A stretch of 7,768 nucleotides of DNA from assembly GCF_030271215.1 (NCBI RefSeq), contig NZ_JASNGB010000137.1, positions 1 to 7,768 on the forward strand, in the 5' to 3' direction. Source of the DNA: Deinococcus rhizophilus (GTDB lineage Bacteria > Deinococcota > Deinococci > Deinococcales > Deinococcaceae). Shown here piece by piece: positions 1 to 7,768 of the stretch. Under the pieces are notes generated by a model. The model had not been told where the DNA came from. It saw only the letters and a list, made by a program, of their open reading frames with translations, and did no database searches. The position numbers and the translations under genes are program-made. How positions within the stretch are numbered: the first letter of the stretch is position 1; each line of letters starts with the position of its first letter.

Positions 1-650
1 GCCGCCGCCTGCGCGTGGCCCTCCTCTCCACCGGGGACGAGGTGCGCGAACCGGGCGAGGCCCTGCTGCCGGGGCAGGTCTACGACAGCAACCGTTACGG
101 CCTCGCGGCGCTGCTGGAGGAGTGCGGCTGCGACGTGCTGAACCTCGGCCACGCGCCCGACAGCCCGGGGGCGCTGGCCGGGTCCCTCGCGGCGGCGGGC
201 GGGGCCGACCTGCTGCTCACCAGCGGCGGCGTCAGCATGGGCAAGTACGACTTCATGCGCGACCTGCTGATCGGGCACGGCGAGGTCGCCTTCTGGAAGA
301 TCCGGATGCGGCCCGGCGGCCCCGCCCTGCTGGGGCGCTGGGAGGGCCTCCCCGTGTTCGGGCTGCCCGGCAACCCGGTGAGCAGCCTCGTCGTGTTCGG
401 GGTGATCGTGCGGCCGGTGCTGACGGGCCAACCCCTGCGGACGCTGCGGCTGCGGGCCGGGACCACCTTCGGGGGCCTGCCCGACAAGACGGCCTTCTGG
501 CGCGGCGTCGTGTCGGGCGGCGAGGTCCGCGATTACGGGCAGCAGGGCAGCGGGGTGCTGCGCTCGCTGGGTGAGGCGGACGTGCTGGTGGTCATCCCGG
601 AGGGGCCGGGGGTGCAGGTGGGCGAGGAGGTGGAGGTGGTATGGCTGTAG
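1..650 (+). CDS. moeA: Molybdopterin molybdenumtransferase MoeA, C-terminal part (5' end outside window)
   Basis: MoeA inserts molybdate into adenylylated molybdopterin in the last step of molybdenum cofactor synthesis, in the cytoplasm. The reading frame is open from the left edge (first full codon at base 3), so the gene starts upstream; about 215 residues of a protein usually near 400 are present. They cover the MoCF/molybdopterin-binding domain and the C-terminal domain. Visible family motifs are VALLSTGDEV at the beginning, GQVYDSNRY, the binding signature LLTSGGVSMGKYDF near base 235, the MRPGGPALLG segment, and FGLPGNPVSSL near base 360. The C-terminal beta domain ends in EEVEVVWL before a TAG stop. 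No neighbouring Mo-cofactor gene is visible. The GTG at base 15 lies inside a conserved strand and is not the start. It converges on the CoA-binding protein gene. The molybdopterin-binding fold is shared with MogA/CinA, but the PGNP segment and C-terminal extension favour MoeA. Confidence 0.93.
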   Translation, partial: RRLRVALLSTGDEVREPGEALLPGQVYDSNRYGLAALLEECGCDVLNLGHAPDSPGALAGSLAAAGGADLLLTSGGVSMGKYDFMRDLLIGHGEVAFWKIRMRPGGPALLGRWEGLPVFGLPGNPVSSLVVFGVIVRPVLTGQPLRTLRLRAGTTFGGLPDKTAFWRGVVSGGEVRDYGQQGSGVLRSLGEADVLVVIPEGPGVQVGEEVEVVWL

Positions 651-686
651 GGTCGGTCCCCATCCCGGTCGGCCGGGGAACGACCC
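650..686. terminator. Hairpin between convergent moeA and CoA-binding gene
   Basis: An inverted repeat begins at the last base of the moeA stop codon. Bases 650-661 (GGGTCGGTCCCC) pair with 675-686 (GGGGAACGACCC), giving 11 pairs with one G-A mismatch and a 13-base loop. It sits exactly between two convergent genes 47 bases apart, so it probably stops transcription from both sides. There is no clear U-run on either side, so it may act as a bidirectional barrier or need help, and not be a textbook intrinsic terminator. Confidence 0.55.
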
Positions 687-697
687 CTGCCCGCTCC

Positions 698-2463
<1,766 letters not shown>

Positions 2464-2469
2464 GGGCCT

Positions 2470-2499
2470 ACCTTACGGGGTGCGGGGAAGGCCCGTCAG
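2470..2499 (-). promoter_or_regulatory. Putative hemL promoter (leaderless arrangement)
   Basis: On the minus strand a -10-like TAAGGT (2470-2475) lies six bases before the hemL ATG, and a -35-like CTGACG (2494-2499) is 18 bases further up. The -10 fits the TANNNT pattern reported for leaderless genes in Deinococcus. Transcription would begin at or very near the A of the ATG. The element lies downstream of the terminator of the preceding gene, so hemL should have its own promoter. The -35 match is only partial. Confidence 0.5.
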
Positions 2500-2519
2500 T
2501 AACCAGCGGTCAGCTTTCA

Positions 2520-2562
2520 CCGGGAAAAGGGAGAGATGCCCCGGCAGAAGCCAGGGCACCTC
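2520..2562 (-). terminator. Intrinsic terminator after the membrane-anchored protein gene
   Basis: On the minus strand GAGGTGCCCTGGC (2550-2562) pairs with GCCGGGGCATCTC (2533-2545) across a four-base TTCT loop. This makes a 13-pair stem followed by TCCCTTTTCCC. Two of the pairs are G-U only on the minus strand and would be A-C mismatches in a plus-strand RNA, which shows the structure is built for minus-strand transcripts. It lies about 20 bases after the stop codon of the upstream gene. Confidence 0.85.
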
Positions 2563-2583
2563 GGGCGGACGACGGCGGGTGGG

Positions 2584-3306
2584 CTACAGCCCCAGCAACC
2601 CCAGCGCCGCCGTCTGCGTCAGCTCGGCGCGGGAGGGCGCGACCAGGGCGCGTTCCTCGGGCGTGGCGGCCTGCACGGAGGTTCCCAGGTCGGGGAGGCG
2701 GCCCGAGCGCAGGGCCTCGGCGGCCTGGGCAAAGTCGATGTCGGGCACGCCCAGCGCCCGGTTGACCGCGCCGCGAATCTCGGCGTAGCGCTCGGGGCTC
2801 AGGCCCTCGCGGGTCAGGGCCTGCGCCTGGGCGGTGCGGGCCGCGCCCACGCTGCCGCTGACCTGCCCCAGCACCTGCGCCAGCGTCAGGATGTTGGGCG
2901 ACTGCCCCTGCTGGATGTCGGTCCAGACCTGCTGAAGCTGGGTAAAGCTGCCTCCCAGCGCCGCCTGCACGTCCCGGCGCACCGCCAGGAAGCGCGTCAC
3001 GTCCTGCGCGGTCAGGGGGGCGCCCACCGGGGGTGCGGGCGGGGTCGCCGCATCGGGCGTCGGGCTCGGCGGGGGGGTCGCCGTTCCGCCTGGCCCCGGC
3101 AGGGGGGGCACGTCAATCCCGGTTCCCCCCGGGGAAGGCAGCGTCTGGGGCTGGCTGGTCGCCGTGCCTGTCCCCTGCCACGATTCCAGAAAGTTCCGTG
3201 CAGGCTGAATCACCAGGAACCACGCGAGCGCCCCCAGCACCACCAGCACGATCAAACTGCCGCCTCCACATCCCAGGCAGCCCAGTCCGGGTCCACGTCT
3301 CGTCAT
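2584..3306 (-). CDS. Hypothetical membrane-anchored protein with Cys/Gly-rich N terminus and helical C-terminal domain
   Basis: I do not recognise this family. The 240-residue product starts MTRRGPGLGCLGCGGG, with a CxxCGGG cluster at residues 10-16. A single hydrophobic segment follows at about 17-34 (SLIVLVVLGALAWFLVI), then a low-complexity Pro/Gly/Thr-rich linker at about 46-98. The C-terminal domain (about 98-240) is predicted mostly helical and rich in Ala, Gln and Leu, beginning LTAQDVTRFLAVRRDV. The layout suggests a short cytoplasmic N terminus, one membrane anchor and an extracytoplasmic domain on a flexible tether. The frame stays open 35 codons further upstream, but that stretch is unlike a protein start and runs into the divergent promoter region. 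I chose the ATG at 3306 because the membrane segment follows it closely and a TATGGT box lies six bases upstream. The two cysteines could bind metal or be acylated, but no lipobox is evident. The gene is monocistronic, with its own terminator. Confidence 0.75.
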   Translation of the reverse strand: MTRRGPGLGCLGCGGGSLIVLVVLGALAWFLVIQPARNFLESWQGTGTATSQPQTLPSPGGTGIDVPPLPGPGGTATPPPSPTPDAATPPAPPVGAPLTAQDVTRFLAVRRDVQAALGGSFTQLQQVWTDIQQGQSPNILTLAQVLGQVSGSVGAARTAQAQALTREGLSPERYAEIRGAVNRALGVPDIDFAQAAEALRSGRLPDLGTSVQAATPEERALVAPSRAELTQTAALGLLGL

Positions 3307-3312
3307 ATGCCC

Positions 3313-3318
3313 ACCATA
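3313..3318 (-). promoter_or_regulatory. Putative -10 box for the membrane-anchored protein gene (leaderless arrangement)
   Basis: On the minus strand TATGGT lies exactly six bases before the ATG at 3306, the same geometry as at hemL. The GGTGGG overlapping it could instead serve as a weak ribosome site. No convincing -35 is visible 17-18 bases upstream. Evidence is positional only. Confidence 0.45.
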
Positions 3319-3362
3319 CGGGCCGGGCCGGGGGACGGTTCCCGGCGCGCGGGCGCGGCGCG

Positions 3363-3414
3363 TTGACAGCGGCCCGGCGGGTGCCCTTAACTGTGCGGGT
3401 CCCTCGTTCACAAT
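3363..3414 (+). promoter_or_regulatory. Putative promoter(s) of the hydrolase lipoprotein gene
   Basis: A perfect -35 hexamer TTGACA (3363-3368) stands out in very GC-rich DNA. Its -10 partner 18 bases on is a weak TTAACT (3387-3392). An alternative is TTAACT as -35 with CACAAT (3409-3414) as -10, spacing 16. Either gives a 5' leader of about 50-75 bases before the ATG. This divergent intergenic region (3307-3473) holds nothing else I can support. Confidence 0.42.
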
Positions 3415-3464
3415 TCGCGCCCTCTTGCCGGTGCCCCGCGCGGCGTGCCGGACAGCCTGTTCCC

Positions 3465-3470
3465 GGAGGT
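3465..3470 (+). promoter_or_regulatory. Shine-Dalgarno site that sets the hydrolase start
   Basis: GGAGGT lies three bases before the ATG at 3474. The frame is open much further upstream (from about 3033), but that part overlaps the divergent gene. This ribosome site, followed directly by a lipoprotein signal peptide, fixes the start. Confidence 0.75.
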
Positions 3471-3473
3471 TTC

Positions 3474-4853
3474 ATGACGCTCTTCCGTTCCCCTGTGCCT
3501 GCCTTTCTCGCTGCCAGTCTGCTGCTCGGAAGCTGCACCCAGGTGCGCCCCCCCGCCGAGGTGCCTGCCCAGGCAGGCCGCACCTTCAAGCCCGTTTCCC
3601 CGATCCTCGCCCCCGTGACGGGCGCGGCACTCTATCAGGGCACCTACGCGGGCCTGCGCGGTCAGGCGGCCTACCAGATCGAGGTCCCGGCGAACTGGAA
3701 CGGCACGCTGGTCATGTACGCGCACGGCTACCGCGGCGAGGGCGAGAACCTCACCGTAGACCCGCCCCCCCTGCGCCCCTACCTGCTCTCGCAGGGCTAC
3801 GCCTGGGCCGCGAGCAGCTACTCGGCGAATTACTACGACGTGCAGGCCGGGGTCGAGGACACCAACGCCCTCGCGCTGGCCTTCGAGCGCCTCACCGGCA
3901 ACAAGCACACCAAACCCACCAAGTACCTGATCATGGGCGTCTCGATGGGCGGGCACGTCACGGCCGCCGCCGTGGAAAAGGAGACGCTGGCCAACGCCAG
4001 GAGCCGCGTGCCCTACGCCGCCGCCCTGCCGCTGTGCGGGGTGATGGACGAGGACTACCAGTTTCAGTGGCTGGGCGACTACACCCTCGTCGCCGCGCAG
4101 CTCGCCGGGCTGGGACCGCGCACCTTTCCCCAGAGCAACTATCAGGAGCTGCTGCCCGCGATCAAGCAGGCCCTCTTCACCGAGACCGAGGGGGCGACCT
4201 GGACCGAGAACGAGGGCCAGGGCGCCCGGTTGCGTGAGATCGCCCGCCGCCTGACCGGGGGCGACCGCCCGGTCTTCGAGCTGGGCTTCCGCCTCGCCGG
4301 GACGCAGAACGCGGTGTTCGGCACGGGCGGCTCGGACGGCACGGTGAACGGCATCCTGACCCGCAACCTGTACGGCAACGCGGGCCGGGTCTACCGCTGG
4401 ACGGACAGCACCGACCCCACCGCCGCCGAGAAGACCTTCAACGACGTGATCCTGCGGGTCCGGGCCGACCCCGCCGCTAACGTCGCCCGGCCCGGCGGTC
4501 TGCGCTGGCTCCCTGCCGTGAACGGCGAATTCAGCGTGCCGGTGCTGAGTCTGCACACGCTGGGCGACTTCTACGTGCCCTTCCGGCACCAGCAGCTCTA
4601 CCGTCAGGCGGCGCAGGCGAACGGCAACGGCGACCGACTGGTGCAGCGGGCGATCCGGGCAGCCGGGCACTGCGAGTTCGACGCGGCGGAACTGGTGGAA
4701 GCCTTCAGCGACCTCGTGACCTGGGAGCGCACCGGCGTGCGGCCTGCCGGAGACGACGTGCTGACGGCGGCGACCGTCGCCAGCCCGACCTACGGCTGCC
4801 GCTATACCCGCAAGACCCGTGCAGGGGTGGAGGCGTGCCCGGCGACCCCATGA
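3474..4853 (+). CDS. Secreted alpha/beta-hydrolase lipoprotein
   Basis: The 459-residue product begins with a type II signal peptide (FLAASLLLGSC) whose lipobox cysteine is C21, so it should be lipid-anchored on the outer face of a membrane. The rest reads as an alpha/beta-hydrolase. LVMYAHGYRG (about 79-88) supplies the HG oxyanion segment, YLIMGVSMGGHV (151-162) contains the nucleophile elbow GVSMGG with S157, SLHTLGDFYVPF (359-370) carries a likely acid D365, and AAGHCEF (396-402) carries the likely catalytic H399. A long insertion of roughly 190 residues between nucleophile and acid probably forms a lid or cap. Besides the lipobox Cys there are four cysteines (188, 400, 442, 455), which could form disulfides outside the cytoplasm. 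It may be an esterase, lipase or peptidase; substrate is not predictable from this. The gene appears to stand alone between a divergent gene and a downstream transporter with its own ribosome site. Confidence 0.82.
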   Translation: MTLFRSPVPAFLAASLLLGSCTQVRPPAEVPAQAGRTFKPVSPILAPVTGAALYQGTYAGLRGQAAYQIEVPANWNGTLVMYAHGYRGEGENLTVDPPPLRPYLLSQGYAWAASSYSANYYDVQAGVEDTNALALAFERLTGNKHTKPTKYLIMGVSMGGHVTAAAVEKETLANARSRVPYAAALPLCGVMDEDYQFQWLGDYTLVAAQLAGLGPRTFPQSNYQELLPAIKQALFTETEGATWTENEGQGARLREIARRLTGGDRPVFELGFRLAGTQNAVFGTGGSDGTVNGILTRNLYGNAGRVYRWTDSTDPTAAEKTFNDVILRVRADPAANVARPGGLRWLPAVNGEFSVPVLSLHTLGDFYVPFRHQQLYRQAAQANGNGDRLVQRAIRAAGHCEFDAAELVEAFSDLVTWERTGVRPAGDDVLTAATVASPTYGCRYTRKTRAGVEACPATP

Positions 4854-4863
4854 TTCTCACGGG

Positions 4864-4932
4864 TTGACCTGTAGTTCCCCATACCAACTTAAGGAACCCT
4901 TCTCGGCACTCGGGGGGCAGGCGGGATAGCGT
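4864..4932 (+). promoter_or_regulatory. Possible promoter region of the amino acid transporter operon
   Basis: The 131-base gap between the hydrolase gene and the binding-protein gene contains TTGACC (4864-4869), a 5/6 match to a -35. The region 17-19 bases downstream (CTTAAG, TTAAGG) is only weakly -10-like. A second candidate -10, TAGCGT at 4927-4932, has no clear -35. GGGTT (4861-4865) and AACCC (4895-4899) could also form a loose stem after the hydrolase gene, but it is not a convincing terminator. The exact start site is not decidable. Confidence 0.3.
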
Positions 4933-4973
4933 GGCTTCCGTTTGTCCCCTTCCCTCTTTCACGTCTCATGACC

Positions 4974-4979
4974 AGGAGA
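4974..4979 (+). promoter_or_regulatory. Shine-Dalgarno site of the binding-protein gene
   Basis: AGGAGA lies five bases before the ATG at 4985. It selects that ATG over a GTG in the same frame at 4931, which would place 18 polar residues in front of the signal peptide. Confidence 0.75.
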
Positions 4980-4984
4980 ACTTC

Positions 4985-5755
4985 ATGTTGAACTCCCGTT
5001 TGCTGCTGCTGTCCACCCTTGCCCTGACGGCCACCTCGGTCGCGCACGCCGAACTCGCGGATGTCCGCAAGCGCGGCGAACTGCGCGTCGTCATGAGCGG
5101 CGAGTATCCGCCCTTCTCGCAGCCTGCCCCCGACGGCTCCCTGACCGGCTTCGACGCCGACGTGGCCCGCGAGATCGCCAAGCGCCTCGGTGTCCGCGCC
5201 CGGCTGATCAAGGCCGAGTTTCCCTCCATCATCGCGGGGCTTCAGGCCGGGCAGTTCGACCTCGCCGTCGCCTCCCAGAGCAAGACGCCCGAGCGCGAGC
5301 GGGCGGTGGATTTCCTGAGCCGCCCCTACTACTACGACGGCCTGCAACTCGTCGTGCCCGCGAGCTCCTCTGTCCGCAGCCTCGCGGGGCTGGGGGGCAA
5401 GCCGGTCGCGGTGGCGCAGGGCACCATCTTCGAGAAGTTCCTGCGGGACCGCAAGTACTCCAACGTCGCGACCTACAGCGGCGAGCAGGAGATCTTCCTG
5501 GCGCTGGGCGCGGGCCGCGCCGCCGGGATGGTCACCACCCGCACGGTGGGCAGCGTCGCCATCAAGAACGGCCAGAAACTGCGGCTCGCCGGGCCGGTGC
5601 TGCAGCAGGACAACCCCTACATCACGCTGGGCAAGAACCAGCCGCGACTCAAGGCCGCCGTGGAAAAGGCGATGGCCTCCATGCGGGCCGACGGCACCCT
5701 CAAGCGCCTGAGCCTGAAGTACCTGGGTTCGGACATCACGGTGCCTGCCAAGTAA
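4985..5755 (+). CDS. Periplasmic amino acid ABC transporter substrate-binding protein (SBP_bac_3 type)
   Basis: This is the extracytoplasmic receptor of a polar amino acid ABC importer. The 256-residue product has a Sec signal peptide (about 1-22, likely cleavage after AHA) and no lipobox cysteine, so it should be soluble in the periplasm. Family features are LRVVMSGEYPPFS (33-45), LTGFDADVAREIAKRLG (53-69), the ligand carboxylate arginine R104 in SKTPERER, AVDFLSRPYYYDG (107-119), the second-lobe VAVAQGTIFEKFL (141-153) and the C-terminal MRADGTLKRLSLKYLG. In HisJ/GlnH-type proteins the second lobe carries a GR-x-DA-xxx-D pattern whose last Asp binds the ligand's alpha-amino group. Here the stretch reads GRAAGMVTTRTVG, with Ala180 and Thr185 at those places, so ligand choice may differ. 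A permease gene follows after a structured spacer. Substrate is unassigned. Confidence 0.9.
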   Translation: MLNSRLLLLSTLALTATSVAHAELADVRKRGELRVVMSGEYPPFSQPAPDGSLTGFDADVAREIAKRLGVRARLIKAEFPSIIAGLQAGQFDLAVASQSKTPERERAVDFLSRPYYYDGLQLVVPASSSVRSLAGLGGKPVAVAQGTIFEKFLRDRKYSNVATYSGEQEIFLALGAGRAAGMVTTRTVGSVAIKNGQKLRLAGPVLQQDNPYITLGKNQPRLKAAVEKAMASMRADGTLKRLSLKYLGSDITVPAK

Positions 5756-5812
5756 GACCAGCAAGCCAGCAGTGGGCCGTGCGGATCCCCCGTGCGGCCC
5801 CTTGTGCTGGTC
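5756..5812 (+). other. Two-tier stem-loop in the spacer between binding protein and permease
   Basis: Starting directly after the TAA stop, GACCAGC (5756-5762) pairs with GCTGGTC (5806-5812). AAG (5763-5765) pairs with CTT (5801-5803), leaving a two-base bulge. After an unpaired CCAGCAGT, bases 5774-5784 pair with 5790-5800 in an 11-pair stem (two G-U) with a five-base loop. No long U-run follows. Intercistronic hairpins after a binding-protein gene are known in other ABC operons to stabilise the upstream mRNA or attenuate transcription, so the receptor is made in excess over the permease. That role is inferred here. Confidence 0.7.
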
Positions 5813-5850
5813 CCGCCGACACTGGCGCCACTGACACTGGTCCCACTGAC
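5806..5850 (+). repeat. Three tandem 15-bp repeats upstream of the permease gene
   Basis: Units at 5806-5820 (GCTGGTCCCGCCGAC), 5821-5835 (ACTGGCGCCACTGAC) and 5836-5850 (ACTGGTCCCACTGAC) abut exactly. The second and third differ at 2 of 15 positions. The first unit overlaps the closing arm of the stem-loop, and the last ends two bases before the permease ribosome site. Function is unknown; replication slippage is one simple origin. Confidence 0.75.
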
Positions 5851-5852
5851 CT

Positions 5853-5858
5853 AGGAGG
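5853..5858 (+). promoter_or_regulatory. Shine-Dalgarno site of the permease gene
   Basis: AGGAGG lies eight bases before the ATG at 5867, a strong ribosome site that fixes the start and allows independent loading after the structured spacer. Confidence 0.8.
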
Positions 5859-5866
5859 CTCTGCCC

Positions 5867-6525
5867 ATGCTGTCCACCCTTTCCACCGTCTTCACGCCCG
5901 ACGCGCTCGCGGCCCTGTGGCGCGGCGCCCAGATCACCCTGGCGCTGACCCTGCTCTCCAGCGTCTTCGGGTTGATCCTGGGCCTGGTCGCCGGACTGGG
6001 GCGGATGTCGCGCCTCGCGCCCGTGCGGCTGCTGGCGGGCATCTATATCGAGACCTTCCGGGGCACGCCGCTGCTGGTGCAGCTCTTTTTCCTCTTCTTC
6101 GCGCTGCCGCAGATCACCGGGGTCTCGCTGCCCGCCTTCAACACGGCGGTGCTGGGCCTGAGCCTCTTTGCCGGGGCCTACGCCGCCGAGATTATCCGGG
6201 GCAGCCTGAACGCCGTGGACCGGGGCCAGACCGAGGCGGCGCGGGCGCTGGGCCTGAAGCCCTGGGACATCCTGCGGCTGGTCCTGATTCCGCAGGCGGC
6301 CCGCACCGCCGTGCCCGCGCTGGGCAACCAGTTCATCGGCCTGCTGAAAGATTCCAGCCTCGCCAGCGTGATCACGGTCTCCGAACTGCTGCTCACGACG
6401 CGCGGCCTGGTCTCGATCACCTACCAGCCGGTGCCGCTGTACCTCGCCGTCGCGCTGATCTACTTCCTGCTGTCGAACGTGGCGGCGCGGCTCTTCGCCC
6501 TGCTGGAGCGCCGTCTGAACCGGCC

Positions 6526-6547
<22 letters not shown>
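5867..6547 (+). CDS. Polar amino acid ABC transporter permease (HisM/GlnP type)
   Basis: This is an inner-membrane channel subunit of a polar amino acid importer. The 226-residue length is normal for the family. Hydrophobic segments lie at about 20-45, 55-82, 92-108, 150-172 and 188-213, consistent with five membrane spans. The family segment IETFRGTPLLVQLFF (61-75) is present. The EAA loop that docks on the ATPase reads AARALGLKPWDILRLVLIPQA (124-144), and KDSSLASVI (161-169) follows as in HisM/GlnP proteins. Only one permease gene is present, so it probably works as a homodimer. It follows the binding-protein gene, but no ATP-binding subunit is encoded in the operon: the next gene converges on the opposite strand and its stop lies inside the last codons of this one. 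The ATPase must come from elsewhere in the genome. Confidence 0.94.

Positions 6548-7768
<1,221 letters not shown>

Noticed and set aside
3319..3360. GC-rich palindromic stretch in the divergent intergenic region
   Set aside because: Only short C/G stems form, as expected by chance at this composition, and no operator-like symmetry could be supported.
3307..3411. 35-codon upstream extension of the membrane-protein gene
   Set aside because: It is Arg/Pro-rich with no start signal, enters the divergent promoter region, and would move the membrane span away from the N terminus.
3033..3473. N-terminal extension of the hydrolase frame by 147 codons
   Set aside because: It overlaps the divergent membrane-protein gene, has no ribosome site, and would bury the lipoprotein signal peptide inside the protein.
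3408..4670. A 420-codon minus-strand open frame
   Set aside because: It is antisense to the hydrolase, whose catalytic motifs are clear, and its composition (Gly, Arg, Val, His rich) is that of a shadow frame.
4861..4899. Possible terminator after the hydrolase gene (GGGTT with AACCC)
   Set aside because: The stem is short with a bulge and a loop of about 20 bases and lacks a U-run, so it is not supported as a terminator.

Overview
The window is GC-rich chromosomal DNA (roughly 70% G+C by eye) with strongly GC-biased third codon positions. Gene content and style point to a Deinococcus-type bacterium. The signs are a hemL gene for C5-pathway tetrapyrrole synthesis, TANNNT -10 boxes placed six bases before start codons (the leaderless-mRNA arrangement described in Deinococcus), and proline/glycine-rich envelope proteins. 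The genus is an inference and no marker gene settles it. I see no insertion sequence, phage gene, CRISPR array, tRNA or rRNA, and no gene-free stretch longer than about 170 bases.

Layout from left to right. (1) The C-terminal part of moeA (molybdenum cofactor synthesis), plus strand, cut by the left edge. It converges through a shared hairpin on a minus-strand pair, hemL then a YccU-type CoA-binding protein, joined by an ATGA overlap. (2) A minus-strand gene for an unrecognised membrane-anchored protein with a Cys/Gly-rich N terminus, ending in a good intrinsic terminator before hemL. (3) Divergent from it, a plus-strand gene for a secreted alpha/beta-hydrolase lipoprotein. (4) A plus-strand pair encoding a periplasmic amino-acid-type binding protein and one permease of a polar amino acid ABC importer, separated by a strong two-tier stem-loop and three tandem 15-bp repeats; no ATPase gene follows. 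(5) Converging on the permease with a 22-bp tail-to-tail overlap, a minus-strand thiamine pair: an ABC ATPase (cut by the right edge) and thiamine pyrophosphokinase, joined by a GTGA overlap.

How the genes work together. The hemL transcript couples aminolevulinate synthesis to a small CoA-binding protein of unknown role. The right-hand pair would import thiamine and pyrophosphorylate it (salvage). The binding protein and permease need an ATPase encoded elsewhere.

Most of the window is ordinary housekeeping and transport DNA, and I do not see a convincing new multi-gene system. The points most worth checking are the structured, repeat-bearing spacer inside the amino acid transporter operon, loss of the usual ligand-binding aspartate in its binding protein, the missing ATPase, and the leaderless promoter geometry at two minus-strand genes.
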